A stretch of DNA of 64,000 bases from Wyeomyia smithii (Eukaryota; Arthropoda; Insecta; Diptera; Culicidae), in contig NC_073695.1 in NCBI RefSeq assembly GCF_029784165.1, forward strand, positions 6,422,183 through 6,486,182, given 5' to 3'. Under the pieces are notes generated by a model. That model was given only the letters and a program-made list of their open reading frames with translations. It was not told the origin of the DNA and searched no databases. A program made the translations under genes and the position numbers. Below, in pieces: positions 25,196 through 36,461 of this stretch (within the stretch, counting starts at the first letter, position 1; each line of letters starts with the position of its first letter).

Positions 25196-25630
25196 TTGAA
25201 TCTAAATATAAGTCCTACTTATAATAAAACTGACCAGAGGTGAAGCATTGAGTTCCTCTTCAGGGAATTGTAATTGTGACGCGGTGTTGGTAGGAGGAAC
25301 GAGGTTTCGATAAGACTCCTTCCTCTTGACATAATAAGTCCCTCTTAGAATTAACCCGGCCAGAGAGGAACGTTAGGTGTAGCCTCAATCCAGGGAATTG
25401 TAATTTGGCTATATTGGTAAAATAGAAAGAGGCTCGGTATAGTAGAGCAGTAAGCTTGAAACGAAAGGGTAAACTCTCACACACTAGCACGGTTGTAAAT
25501 GAAACAGCGTATTATTCACTTCGATAGTGATACTGCCAATAATATGAAGTGCGGAGTACAGAAAACACCTTGGCAATATCACAATAGATCAAATGTCTCT
25601 GGTCGCAGTAATGAGTCCACACAAAGTAAA
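25196..25630 (+). mobile_element. SINE-like repeat, copy 2, with internal duplication
   Basis: The section from 25337 shares GTAGAGCAGTAAGCTTGAAACG, ATAATATGAAGTGCGGAGT, CAGAAAACACCT, CAATATCA and GGTCGCAGTAATGAGTCCACA with the copy at 4606-4870. The tRNA-like head of copy 1 is absent. Instead, the first part (AAGTCC...CAGGGAATTGTAATT) is present twice in tandem, at about 25209-25280 and 25337-25405. Confidence 0.6.
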
Positions 25631-26261
25631 AAATTTTTTTCAATTCCTTCCCATCTGGTGTTACAAATTTGTTCTGACCTCTACCTTTTTTCAGACTGCT
25701 TTACATGCTTTTGAACAACTTCTTATCGTCTCTGCTATTATTGTTTTCTTTGTGATCCACTGTTTACCTTGTTTCATTTCTTTTTCTCAATTATTTTCTA
25801 GAAATTGTTATATTTTCTTTTTTGAATGTTGAGTTTGTTACTAATTCTGTTATTCTGTGACCCTTTTTGACACAACTAGTTTACTTATATTCCTTTTTTT
25901 GTATTTTACTTTAAAATTTTGCATTTTTAGAATTTTTCTAGCTGCTTTGGTGGGCGGTATACTTTTGATATTGCGGTTGATTTTTTTAAATGTTTCATTA
26001 ACATATTCTTAACTCAACTTTCAACCTCATTATTTTTGTTTTGTGTTTCTATAAATATTCAGTCGGCTTCGATAATATTGGAGTTGAACTAGAATCACAA
26101 AATAACTTCGTTTAGTTGTGAATGAAAGATGAAGAGTTTCCGCAAAATCTTACAGGGAGAATCATTGATTGGATGTGTAAGTTTAAAGACAAAAAATATT
26201 TCTGGCATGAGACAGTCAACTGTTTGAGTATCAATAGAGCATTCCAATCCCAATTATTCTC
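25631..26261. other. T-rich non-coding sequence
   Basis: Strand-asymmetric, T-rich DNA leading into the polypyrimidine tract. No gene recognised. Confidence 0.6.
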
Positions 26262-26910
26262 AATTATTCTCTCTCTCACTTTTTCTCTCTTTCTCTCTCT
26301 CTCACTCTCTCACTCTCTCTCTCTCTTGTTCCTCTCTCTCGTTCCTTCTCTTTCTTTCTCTCTCTCTCTGTCAATGTCTCTTTTTATTTTTCTCTCTCTA
26401 TTTTTGCCTTTTTTCTCTCTCTTTCTATTCTTCTTTCTCTGCGTTTCTCTCTTTGTACTCTTCTCTCTCTATATTTCTCTCTAGGTTTCTCTTTCTCATT
26501 CTCTCTTTGTCCTTTTCATTAACTAATTTTTAACCTTCTATTCTCTTTCTCTCTCCCTCTAAGTCTCTCTCTCTTTCTCTCGCTCTATATTTTTGTCTCG
26601 TGTTTCTCTCTCTGTCTATTTTTCTTTCTTCCTATTATCTCTTTTTCTATTCTTCTTTCTCCATTGTTATCTCCCTACTCTTCTCCCTTTATGTTTCTGT
26701 CTCTCTCTATGTTTCTCTTTCCAATTCCCTCTCTTTGTCGTTCTCGCCAACTATTTTTTCTCTTGCTTTTCTTTCTTTCTCTCTCTATCTTGCTCTTTCT
26801 ATTCATTTCTCTTTATTTTTCTCTCTCTATCCATTTTTCTCTCAATTTCTCTCTCTCTCTATCGTTCTTTCTCTACTTTTATTTCTTTATTTTTCTCTCT
26901 ATCCATTTCT
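26262..26910. repeat. Polypyrimidine (CT/TTTCTCTC) tract, left part
   Basis: Almost every base of the + strand is C or T, in interrupted TCTCTCT and TTTTTCTCTC units. The stop-free Ser/Leu/Phe open frames in all + frames are by-products. The tract is interrupted by a MITE at 26919. Confidence 0.95.
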
Positions 26911-27122
26911 CTCTAGGTCAGGCCCGGATTTGAGGGGGGGGGGGGGCAAAAGGGGCAAATGCCCCGGGCCTCCCGATTGAAGGGACTTCCCTAGTCCTAG
27001 GGCGACCTTTTTTTTGCTCGTCACCTTCCAGAACGTTACCGCTAAATGTTTTCAGAAAAGGGGGCCTCACAAACAAATTAGCCCCGGGCCCCCCAGCGTC
27101 TAAATCCGGCCCTGCTCTAGGT
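26911..27122. mobile_element. hAT-type MITE with 8-bp target-site duplication
   Basis: The element is 26919-27114 (196 bp), flanked on both sides by CTCTAGGT (26911-26918 and 27115-27122). Its terminal inverted repeats read CAGGCCCGGATTTGAG at the left end and CAGGGCCGGATTTAG when the right end is reverse complemented. Subterminal CCCCGGGCC words face each other. An 8-bp duplication and CAGGG-type ends fit the hAT superfamily. It has no coding capacity and must have been mobilised by another element's transposase. Confidence 0.9.
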
Positions 27123-28345
27123 CGTTCTGTCTATCTAGTTTTGTTTCTCTCTTTCTCTCTCTTTATTTTTCTCTCTCTCTCCTTGTCTCTCCTCATTTTG
27201 TTTCAATTTTTTTATTTTCTTAAATTTCCTCTCTCTCTCCATTTTTCTCTCTCTACTGTTTTTTTTTATTTTTCTCACTTTCTATGTTCATCTCTCTATA
27301 CATATTTTTCTTTCACTATGTTTCGTTCTCTCTTTACTCTTTTCTCTCTCTTTTATTTATTCTTTTTTTTTCTCTATGCGCTTTTCTTCAACTTCGTCTT
27401 TATTTTTTTCTCTCACTACTTTCTTTCTCTTTTTCTCTCGCTCTCTTTCTGTTCTCTCTCTCTCCCTATGTTTCCCTCGCTGTTTTTCTCTCTTTCTTTC
27501 TCTCTCTATTTTTCTGTCTCTTTAATTTTGTCTCTCTATATTTCTCTCTCTAATTTTTGCTGTCTATTTTTCTCTCTTGTTTTTTTTCTCTCTGTCTATT
27601 ATTCTCTCTCTACTCGAATCTCTATATTTTGTTCTCTATGTTTCTCTCTCTCATTCTCCCTCTCTTTTTCTTATTTAATCTTCAACTATTTTCTCTCTTT
27701 CTCTTTTCTTTCTTTCTTTTTCTCTACTTTTCTTTTTTATCCCCCTCATTGTTTTTACTTTTTCTTTTTCTCTCTTTATTTTACTCTTTATATTTTTCTA
27801 TATCTCTTGTTCTTTATCTACTTCCTCTCTCTTCCTATCTACCTTTTCTTCTCTCTCTATGTTTCCCTCTCTCCATATTTCTCTTTCTCTATATGTTTCT
27901 CTCTCTCTCTATGCTTCTCCCTTTATCTATTTTTCTCTTTTTTTCCCTCTCTCTTTATTTCTCTCTTCTTTCATTCTCTCACTCTATTTTTCTCACCTTC
28001 TCTTTCTCTATTTTTCTCTCTTTGCATTTTTCGTGGTCTTTATTTTTCGTTCTCTTTATTTTCTCTCTCTCTCTCTGTTTTTCTCTTTAGTTTTCTCTCT
28101 CTCTCTCTACTTTTCTCTTTTTATTTTGTTCACTCTCTTTGTTTCTCTCTCAATAGGTGTTTCCCTCTTTATATATTTCTCTCACTATGTTTATCTATCT
28201 CTTTCCTTTCTCTCTTTTTTATTTTTCTCTCTTCCTCCATCTGGGTTTTTTTTTCAATTTCGTTTATATTTTTCCCTCTTAGTTTCACATTCTTTCTGTC
28301 TCTTTCTCTGACTTTTTTCGTTTTCTCTCACTATTTTTAACTTGT
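27123..28345. repeat. Polypyrimidine tract, right part
   Basis: Continuation of the CT/T-rich tract after the hAT MITE. It gives a 399-codon stop-free frame rich in Ser, Leu and Phe, which is low-complexity artefact and not a gene. Confidence 0.95.
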
Positions 28346-28554
28346 TTATTCTTCTTCTCTTTTCCCTGGCTCCTTAGTTTATTGCTCGTCATATACGAAT
28401 TATGATTTGATTTTTTTTTTGCAAATTAATGATAGATGTTTAAAATAGAGAAACGCATAAATTCTTGGCAGTGGCTGAAAAATAAAACGAAGTGTTGGTA
28501 TAACAAAGAAATTTTTTACCACGAGGTGGATTATTTCTGGTGTTCTAGGTTTAG
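28346..28554. other. Short AT-rich spacer
   Basis: No feature recognised. Confidence 0.5.
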
Positions 28555-29006
28555 GTGTCCAGGAAGCTGTTTAAAGTCTGCCTTGACGTAAGTTTCATTA
28601 TCCTGTACCACGCAATCATACTTCGTTAGCATCTACAGCTTTCGCGATCGTAATCTGGCCGACTTATTTCGCTTATCGTCACGATTTGTAAGTCGACAGT
28701 CCGGCTCGTTTAAGCTCGATTCACAGTTGTAGACGACATTCCTAGCTTGCTTGCGACATCTCGGACGAAAAGGTTGGGATTCCGCTTAAAACTGCTGGCC
28801 TCTCTTTTTGTCGTTTTTGCGGCATTCGGATTTCGATTTCCACCCGATCCTGGCAGACGACAAACGTTCTTCAAACGCTTTTATTACGTTGGTGACGGAG
28901 GATTTGGCCACATTCAACAATTCTTCCAACTTGGCGTGCGAGTAGTTCTGATTTCACGATGCACGAACAAAAGGTTGATGCATTGTTTCTCTTGTTTCGA
29001 CGCCAT
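28555..29006 (-). pseudogene. Decayed mariner-family transposase fragment
   Basis: On the - strand the frame opens with MASKQEKQ at 29006. Further on, other frames give a helix-turn-helix-like stretch LLNVAKSSVTNVIKAF, then DVASKLGMSSTTVNRA and LKRAGLSTYK, and finally YDCVV..NETYVKADFKQLPG. These are characteristic of the paired HTH region and the first catalytic Asp region of mosquito mariner-like transposases. Stops and frameshifts separate them, and the sequence ends soon after FKQLPG, so the catalytic core is mostly missing. The terminal repeats were not identified. It is a dead fragment. Confidence 0.7.
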
Positions 29007-32000
29007 TTTCGCAACTGAAAAGCAAATGTCAAAATCGTACACAAGGCATGATACTATATTCACATCTTTGATCTGAGAGGTGCACAGGTTTTTTTTTTTG
29101 ATACACGATAAAAATAATACGGCAAATTGAAGTTGATCAATTTTTGACCGTTACACTCTTTAATACCAGATAGAGATGTAGAGTAAGCATCCATGTTGAA
29201 TTACAATTGTATTGGATGCATATCGCGCAATACTTCTAGCGTTATTATCGAATTCGGCTTTCAAATTTTACTTAGTCGAGCACTGAATAATTGATACCAG
29301 TGCTCGTCTAATCTAAGATGTGCAAAGTTTATGTTATTTTTTTTTTTGATTTATTTGAAAAAAATATCTTCTGAATCTTGAGAACATAGAAGAGAGCGGT
29401 AGGTTGTAAGAGAGTAACCTAAATCAATAACTATCATGTAGCAAAACGGGACTAGAAAAACAGTAGTTTGGCGCGTTCACGTCCCTCACTCTCAATACAT
29501 TTAATTGCATTGATGTAAGAATATGGACGCGGGAGAATGTTTCAGAATATAATAACTTAAGAGATAAAAGTGTTTTTTTTTTGCTATCATCAACGATACC
29601 GCTTACCGTGCAACGCACGTGCTGTATAAACAAACCGTTGCGTAGTTCAGCCAATGGTAAATTCGAGAACCACAATCGACTGATGTTCATTGCTGGACAT
29701 AAAATCAAGGATGCCAACGGAAATCGACTTTTTGAAATTCGTTTTGCAGTAAAACTCAAAAATGTTGTATTCTCGAAAATAATCGTCATGCAAAACTTCA
29801 GCCTCTTTCCCAGAAGCCTCTCTCCCAGGTACAATCACAAAATTTCGATCCCGTCAGCCAGACAGACATTCGAGGCAACTTTCGTTTGCATGGTCTGAAA
29901 TAGTATATTCAACCGATATCACTTTACCAGAATAAAGAGCTGATTAGTATCACCTCGTTTCCGTGGGAGAACGACGGCGGCCGCATTGCAGCGGAATAAA
30001 TATGCAATAAAAGACATTTTGTTTCAGGAATTAAATGATTTTGTGTATAGACGAGGTAGAATATTCCACAAAAAGCGACTGGGCAGATATGAAGGTAAAG
30101 ATGATATTTGTCTCCGCCAGCAATTGCATCTATATAATACGTCTGGGTAATGATGTAGTCCATAATAAACATAATAGGCTCTATCTCTTGTTTGAGCTTG
30201 GTAAAAATGGGCTCTACCTCCCGTGCCTTTCAAATCGCAAAACACTTAAAAAACTGTATTAGGATTCATTGCTCCTGATCTCAAGGAAGTCCAATTTGAA
30301 TCCAATACGGCGTCATGTTGAGTAAAACATGTCCGTATCTAGTTTCAATCTTTTTTTTCTCTCATGTATTATAATAAATATATAGATGAATAATCACGCT
30401 CTTTTGCATGTAACAGTCCTTTTCTACCTTCTGTCAGAACTTCATTCCAACTTCGAACAAACAATCCTCCGTACCAGTTATAACTTCACATGACGTCGTC
30501 AATTTGCTTTTGTATATTCGAAAATTACCTGTCAATCATCGCCGCTTTGGTGCACTTACTACATATAAATTATGCCGGTGAATACCGCACTCTCGTTATG
30601 AGTTGCAGTAGCAACCTGAGCCGTTAAATACCACGAGCCTTGAAGTAGGAACTATTATTATCATATATACCTAATTGTTTCGAAGAAGAGCCACAGCAGC
30701 AGCAGCAGGGGGGCCATTTTTTTACTCAACCAACAGCTGATCGCAGTACGCTTCCGCCTTTGCACTTCACCGTTGCAGTTAGTGACTTACACTGCATAAT
30801 AAATCTAACGGTTGTTAGTGTAACCCGAGCGCATCAGGCGTCAACAGCAGCCCGGCACTGACGCGGCGGAGCGTGGTTTGGAAAAGGGCATTCAGTTACC
30901 TTGCGCTTCTCGGTTCGCTCGGCCAAAGAAATCCACTCTGCCGTGGCGCTGAAATTGAAATCTCGCTCGTTTCGGTTCGATTTCAAGATTGCTCGAGGAA
31001 GATTATTCGTTCAGCTTCCGTAGCCCACCACGAGCAGCAGCAGCTGCAAAAAAAATCGAATTTGATGGTATTTTTCTGAGATGCGAGATGCGAGTGCTAA
31101 TAAGCGGAACTCCCGCCAGGGCACCTGACCTTTAACGCCAATTGATAGTTTTACAGTTTACCATCAATAAGCGGTGGAACGCATGTCATCAAGATTATTC
31201 TAATTAGGTTTAAATTAGCAGCTGGATTGCGGATCAGATGCGGACTTCACGGTACTTCGTCATGCTTCAGTAGAAGGATCATTTCTCATGTTCTCCCATT
31301 TTTTGTCAGAAAATCAATTTCAGAATTAATTGTGCAGCTAACAAATCATGTTAAATTTCAATTTACTCATTCAACACCGCGCTGCTAGTAAAGTGTTGAA
31401 ATCGGAACTCTTTGCACAACCCAATCTCCGTTGTTCTGTCTCGCTGTCTCATTGCTGGCTGTTGGTCAGATTGACTAACTAGCGGGTACAGCTAGACCGG
31501 TTGCTTGTTCTACCGCAATGCACTTCCCAGAGTCACCGCGGCGGCGGTTGCGGTCTGGGGCATAATTCATCAAGCGCACTTGACAAGATTGCGTATTTTC
31601 GCAACAATCCTAGCACCGCTGTCTACGCATGCAGACGCTGACAACCGGGGTGAGAAATTCTCATCGTATCTCCCCACCGATAGGAGGTCTAATGGGGGCC
31701 ATCAGCAGCAACAGCAGCAGCAGCAGGTCTGGTTTCGCAAGTCCATTAATCTCGATCAGGCACCCCAAAGGATGGGTGGACGGCGGACGACGACGGTTGG
31801 CAGTCAGCTGTGGTAACGCAGTCGCGCATCTCTTGCATCTCTGATGGCGGTTGTGCACCAAGATTGTATAGTTTAAAGGACAACTGCTTCACCGGTTTCG
31901 TCGTCGTCGCCATCGCCATCGTCACCGGCAATGATTGCTGCTAATTATCTATCGTAATAAATTTGGAGGATTCGATAGCTGTATGCAGCCCATGAGTTCT

Positions 32001-33499
32001 CCACAGCCGCCATGGGTATGGTGTGGTAACCTTTTGTAACCTTTTAAAATGCGTAATTTTTCCGATCAATCTAGGTTTATGTACGAGATAAATTTGCGCA
32101 ATTATTGGCTAGGATCTATTTTTTCTTACGTGATTCATCGAAGAAACTTGTACGGTAGACACTCAGGATTGTAATTCCTTCATCATCAACTCATCAGGAA
32201 TTTACAACCTTAAGGTTGTGATTCAAAGCATGTCGAAGATTTTGTTTCGAAGTTAAAAAACTTTGTCATTGATTCAACATTCTACGCATAATGTCGATTT
32301 CCGTTGCAAACAACACCTGCCGCTATTGAAAGGGAATATTGCACCACTATCTGATATTGCTGTATTCTAGGGTCTCCATGTTCTCGATATTGTTAGCCCA
32401 AAATAATATCTTGTTATTTTAAAACTATTTCTGTCCCACATAAACGTTACTTTTTTGAGAGTTCACATAAAAGAAGCATAAAATTTTGTCAACCAGGATT
32501 TTATTCACATCATGCTAACTTTCTGAGTAATGTTAATACAATTTTAAAAATTTTTTTTTTTTATATTTAATTTACTTTTTTTTATTGTTTTGAGCCTAGT
32601 GTCTAGTTCTTTTTCTTTTTCTCTACTTTTTTCAAAGCTTTCCATCATTATTGTATCTCTTATTTTACTTCATTTTTATCATTTTTCTCTAAATTTTATT
32701 GTTAACATGTCTTTTCAGGCGAATCGTTTTGAATTTTAGCTCAGTTTGGCTGCAATTTTCTTTTTACTCACCTTGAAACAATTTTACTATAGGACTATCC
32801 AAAACTTGAAACAGCGCAAAAATTGTGATAAATTTTGCACTGAAACAATGCAAATCAACCCAATCAATGGAACAAAAATAAGTTACGAACTAATTTATTT
32901 TTTGTCTTTTGACCATGTTTCGAGTTTAGTAAAGCGAGTAATGTATTAAATTTAATGAGAATAAGAGAAATGAACGAAAACAGAAAATGTGGCTTATACT
33001 TAGCAAAAATTTTCCTTATCCAGACGAGACCCGCTCTTTTATTAATTCAAAAAGAAACTTTCCACAATACTTTAAAGCCAAATATTTTTTTTAAGTTATT
33101 ATCATATTATTGTGTGGTCGAATTATTTAAATATCATTTTACGCCTAACACGAAATTTTTTTCCTTTTATGTCTGCTGGGCCTGAAAGTTATTAAAATCT
33201 AGAAAATTACACCGTTAACGTTATTGTCATGATCATTACACTGCACAGTGGTCCAAAAAGCCGCAAAAGGGAACTTAATTCCATCGTGCCTTCTACCTTC
33301 ATTCCAGCTTGATGGTGTCCGCAAAATAATATTTAGTATGAAAGTTTGCTATTTTAAAAAAATGACAACTAACATTTTAGTGTTAGGAAATAAAGAAATT
33401 GTGTTAGAAAATTAGAAATGGTTTATTCGGCAGAGTTATAATGAATATAAAAATATGAAACTTCGCTGAACAAAAATCATATCTTTATTGGATACAAAG
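29007..33499. other. Non-coding sequence
   Basis: About 4.5 kb with no supported gene. CAG-rich runs occur at about 30698-30708 and 31697-31722. The section 30650-32000 is the least AT-rich and may hold regulatory sequence, but nothing specific can be read. The section from 32400 to 33500 is strongly AT-rich. Confidence 0.45.
31697..31722. repeat. (CAG)n-rich microsatellite
   Basis: AGCAGCAACAGCAGCAGCAG run; the overlapping open frames are not supported as genes. Confidence 0.75.
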
Positions 33500-33672
33500 C
33501 TATAAAGTAAAGGGTAAAAAGTAAAAAGTAAAAAGTAAAAAGTAAAAAGTTAAAAGTAAAAAGTTAAAAGTTAAAAGTGAAAAGTAAAAAGTAAAAAGTA
33601 AAAAGTAAAAAGTAAAAAGTAAAAGTAAAAAGTAAAAATTCAAGGGTTATAAGTTAACAGTTGAAAGATAAA
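33500..33672. repeat. 7-bp satellite, block 1 (TAAAAAG)
   Basis: Tandem TAAAAAG units with some TTAAAAG and 6-base slips, ending in a short irregular stretch. Confidence 0.95.
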
Positions 33673-34089
33673 AGTTAAAAGTTAAAAGTTAAAAGTTAAA
33701 GTTAAAAGTTAAAAGTTAAAGTTAAAAGTTAAAAGTTAAAAGTTAAAAGTTAAAAGTTAAAAGTTAAAAGTTAAAAGTTAAAAGTTAAAAGTTAAAAGTT
33801 AAAAGTTAAAAGTTAAAAGTTAAAAGTTAAAAGTTAAAAGTTAAAAGTTAAAAGTTAAAAGTTCAAAGTTAAAAGTTAAAAGTTAAAAGTTAAAAGTTAA
33901 AAGTTAAAAGTTAAAAGTTAAAAGTTAAAAGTTAAAAGTTAAAAGTTAAAAGTTAAAAGTTAAAAGTTAAAAGTTAAAAGTTAAAAGGTAAAAGTTAAAA
34001 GTTAAAAGTTAAAAGTTAAAAGTTAAAAGTTAAAAGTTAAAAGTTAAAAGTAAAAAGTTAAAAGTTAAAAGTTAAAAGTTAAAAGTTAA
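33673..34089. repeat. 7-bp satellite, block 2 (TTAAAAG)
   Basis: About sixty near-identical TTAAAAG units, with rare single-base variants (TTCAAAG, TAAAAAG, GTAAAAG). Confidence 0.97.
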
Positions 34090-35072
34090 AGTTTAAAGTT
34101 CAAAGTTTAAAGTTCAAAGTTTAAAGTTTAAAGTTTAAAGTTTAAAGTTTAAAGTTTAAAGTTTAAAGTTTAAAGTTTAAAGTTTAAAGTTTAAAGTTTA
34201 AAGTTTAAAGTTTAAAGTTTAAAGTTTAAAGTTTAAAGTTTAAAGTTTAAAGTTTAAAGTTTAAAGTTTAAAGTTAGAAGTTTAAAGTTTAAAGTTTAAA
34301 GTTTAAAGTTTAAAGTTTAAAGTTTAAAGTTTAAAGTTTAAAGTTTAAAGTTTAAAGTTTAAAGTTTAAAGTTTAAAGTTTAAAGTTTAAAGTTTAAAGT
34401 TTAAAGTTTAAAGTTTAAAGTTTAAAGTTTAAAGTTTAAAGTTTAAAGTTTAAAGTTTAAAGTTTAAAGTTTAAAGTTCAAAGTTAAAAGTTCAAAGTTT
34501 AAAGTTTAAAGTTTAAAGTTTGAAGTTTAAAGTTTAAAGTTTAAAGTTTAAAGTTTAAAGTTTAAAGTTTAAAGTTTAAAGTTTAAAGTTTAAGGTTTAA
34601 GGTTTAAGGTTTAAGGTTTAAGGTTTAAGGTTTAAAGTTTAAAGTTTAAAGTTTAAAGTTTAAAGTTTAAAGTTTAAAGTTTAAAGTTTAAAGTTTAAAG
34701 TTTAAAGTTTAAAGTTTAAAGTTTAAAGTTTAAAGTTTAAAGTTTAAAGTTTAAAGTTTAAAGTTTAAAGTTTAAAGTTTAAAGTTTAAAGTTTAAAGTT
34801 TAAAGTTTAAAGTTTAAAGTTTAAAGTTTAAAGTTTAAAGTTTAAAGTTTAAAGTTTAAAGTTTAAAGTTTAAAGTTTAAAGTTTAAAGTTTAAAGTTTA
34901 AAGTTTAAAGTTTAAAGTTTAAAGTTTAAAGTTTAAAGTTTAAAGTTTAAAGTTTAAAGTTTAAAGTTTAAAGTTTAAAGTTTAAAGTTTAAAGTTTAAA
35001 GTTTAAAGTTTAAAGTTTAAAGTTTGAAGTTTGAAGCTTAAAGTTTAAAGTTTAAAGTTTGAAGTTTAGAGT
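34090..35072. repeat. 7-bp satellite, block 3 (TTTAAAG)
   Basis: About 140 near-identical TTTAAAG units. A sub-block of TTTAAGG units lies at about 34587-34632, and an isolated TTAAAAG-type unit appears near 34485. Confidence 0.97.
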
Positions 35073-35095
35073 ATAAAGTATAAAGTATAAAGTAA

Positions 35096-35141
<46 letters not shown>

Positions 35142-35283
35142 TTTAAAGTATAAAGTATAAAGTGTAAAGTATGAAGTATAAAGTATAAAGTATATAGTAT
35201 ATAGTATAAAGTAGAAAGTATAATGTATAAAGTATGAAATATAAAGTACAAAGTATAAAGTATAAATTACAAAGTATGAAGTA
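35073..35283. repeat. 7-bp satellite, block 4 (TATAAAG)
   Basis: About thirty TATAAAG units with more variation (TAGAAAG, TACAAAG, TATATAG) towards the distal end. Confidence 0.95.
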
Positions 35284-35426
35284 TAATTTTGTTAGTTGAA
35301 TTTTATAAGAAAACTTTGTTCTAAAGAAGCATTGGGACATACAAAAAATACGTTTTTGGCGCAGATCACACATCTTCAGAATTTTTCCTTTCAAATTGCG
35401 TTGATTTCTATCTGCTCATCACCAAC

Positions 35427-35458
35427 GTTTCGGTCCTTCTATGGGACCATCATCAGGG
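35427..35458 (-). ncRNA. Hammerhead-ribozyme-like core (left arm)
   Basis: The exact inverted counterpart of the motif at 37394-37425, on the sense strand of its own arm: CTGATGA, a hairpin GGTCC/GGACC, then GAAAC. Confidence 0.55.
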
Positions 35459-35778
35459 CCTAAAATATATTTCACATTTTACGTACAAATTGATTTACAT
35501 TAGGACAATATTACACTATATGACATTGAAAAACTACTCACTCGAGAACAGTAACCAACAAGTTAAAAAGTTTTTGCTAAACATAAAAAGGTCGGGTCGT
35601 AAAGGGTTTAATGCCGTACATCCGAAGCGCAGATTCAAGTTTTGGTACATTTGGTGAAAAAACCTATCGAGCGATACACTTCGCCTCCATCACACAAAAA
35701 TTTTCCCACTCGAACTGTCGGACTCTAGCCCAAACACCAATACTACAGGGGAGGAAGAAATATTCTGTGCGGACAAGT

Positions 35779-36390
35779 CTATGAGCTTTGGTTAGTGTTG
35801 GAATCAAATGCTTCGTTGGTGTCGCTTTGGTGCTGACGGGCTGCTGTTGGTCGCTCCGCTCTCAGATTCGCTACACTTGTAAGCAGATAGCTATATGTAG
35901 CGCTGATGCCATCAGTGTCCGTACGTCGATTGACCGTATCAGGAGTGGTGTATATGTGGCACATCTCCAATACCGGCAGCGCCTGTGTTTTGAAACTGGT
36001 ATCGACTATCGATGGATTGTTTATATCAAAACGGTGTTGTTGATCTATAGCGTGCTCCAACAGAGCAGATTTCTCTCTGAGCTGCTGTATCAGTGGATCA
36101 GAGTATTCGTGACCAGTCGATAGGTGCCGATCGAGAGTGTTCACTAACGACTGGTGGCCGTACATCCTCGTTCGCAGCTGATTTTTGGTCATACCGATGT
36201 AGCATTTCTCGCAGTCAATACATGCAATTCGGTATACGGCATTACTTTTCTGCATGTGGGGAACGGGATCTTTAGCAGTCTTACACAAACTCTTGACTGT
36301 GTGATCGCTGCTGCAAGCGATTCCCACCGAAGGCATGTTGATTTTTAGTGTGCGTTTTATCATAGGTGTGAGACCTGGTACATGTACCAA
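35779..36390 (-). CDS. Penelope-like element GIY-YIG endonuclease domain, 5'-truncated (left arm)
   Basis: About 203 codons, open on the - strand and identical to the frame at 36462-37073. The protein starts in the linker after the missing reverse transcriptase (VPGLTPMIKRTL). It then has a Cys cluster, IACIDCEKC, overlapping the GIY-YIG core: VYRI is the GIY-equivalent and CYIGMT the YIG-equivalent. These are followed by the Arg/His motif RTRMYGHQ, a candidate catalytic Glu in LPVLEM, and NRRTDTDG towards the C-terminus. In Penelope-like elements this domain nicks the target DNA for reverse transcription. The reverse transcriptase is absent from this copy, so it cannot be autonomous, but the endonuclease frame is intact. 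Initiation is unclear; the first in-frame codon used here is TTG, and the frame is open further upstream. Confidence 0.88.
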   Translation of the reverse strand: MVHVPGLTPMIKRTLKINMPSVGIACSSDHTVKSLCKTAKDPVPHMQKSNAVYRIACIDCEKCYIGMTKNQLRTRMYGHQSLVNTLDRHLSTGHEYSDPLIQQLREKSALLEHAIDQQHRFDINNPSIVDTSFKTQALPVLEMCHIYTTPDTVNRRTDTDGISATYSYLLTSVANLRAERPTAARQHQSDTNEAFDSNTNQSS

Positions 36391-36413
36391 CGATCGATAA
36401 CAGTCTGGTTTGC

Positions 36414-36438
36414 TAGTTGTTTTTGTTATTTCTGGAGG
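36414..36438. other. 25-bp unique spacer at the palindrome centre
   Basis: The only asymmetric sequence between the two 1020-bp arms. It joins the 5'-truncation points of the two element copies head to head. Confidence 0.9.
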
Positions 36439-36461
36439 GCAAACCAGACTGTTATCGATCG

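Larger units (their letters stand above)
35394..36413 (-). mobile_element. Penelope-like element 3' part, left arm of a palindrome
   Basis: 1020 bp that are the reverse complement of 36439-37458. Coordinates sum to the same constant (72852) at the outer ends, at the ORF ends and at the centre, so there is no net insertion or deletion between the arms. Stretches I compared directly are identical. It carries the endonuclease frame on the - strand and the hammerhead-like motif near the outer end. Confidence 0.92.

Noticed and set aside
27141..28340. 399-codon frame rich in Ser, Leu and Phe, apparently multi-pass membrane
   Set aside because: Overlapping similar frames exist in the other + frames; it is a by-product of the polypyrimidine tract.
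28747..29076. 109-codon + strand frame
   Set aside because: It is antisense to the mariner transposase remnant, which explains the open reading.
34090..35072. TTTAAAG/TTTAAGG array as a telomeric repeat
   Set aside because: The unit is not TTAGG or TTTAGGG, the array is internal with unique flanks, and dipterans lack canonical telomerase repeats.
35788..36123. 111-codon + strand frame (and its mirror at 36729-37064)
   Set aside because: Both are antisense shadows of the Penelope endonuclease frame.
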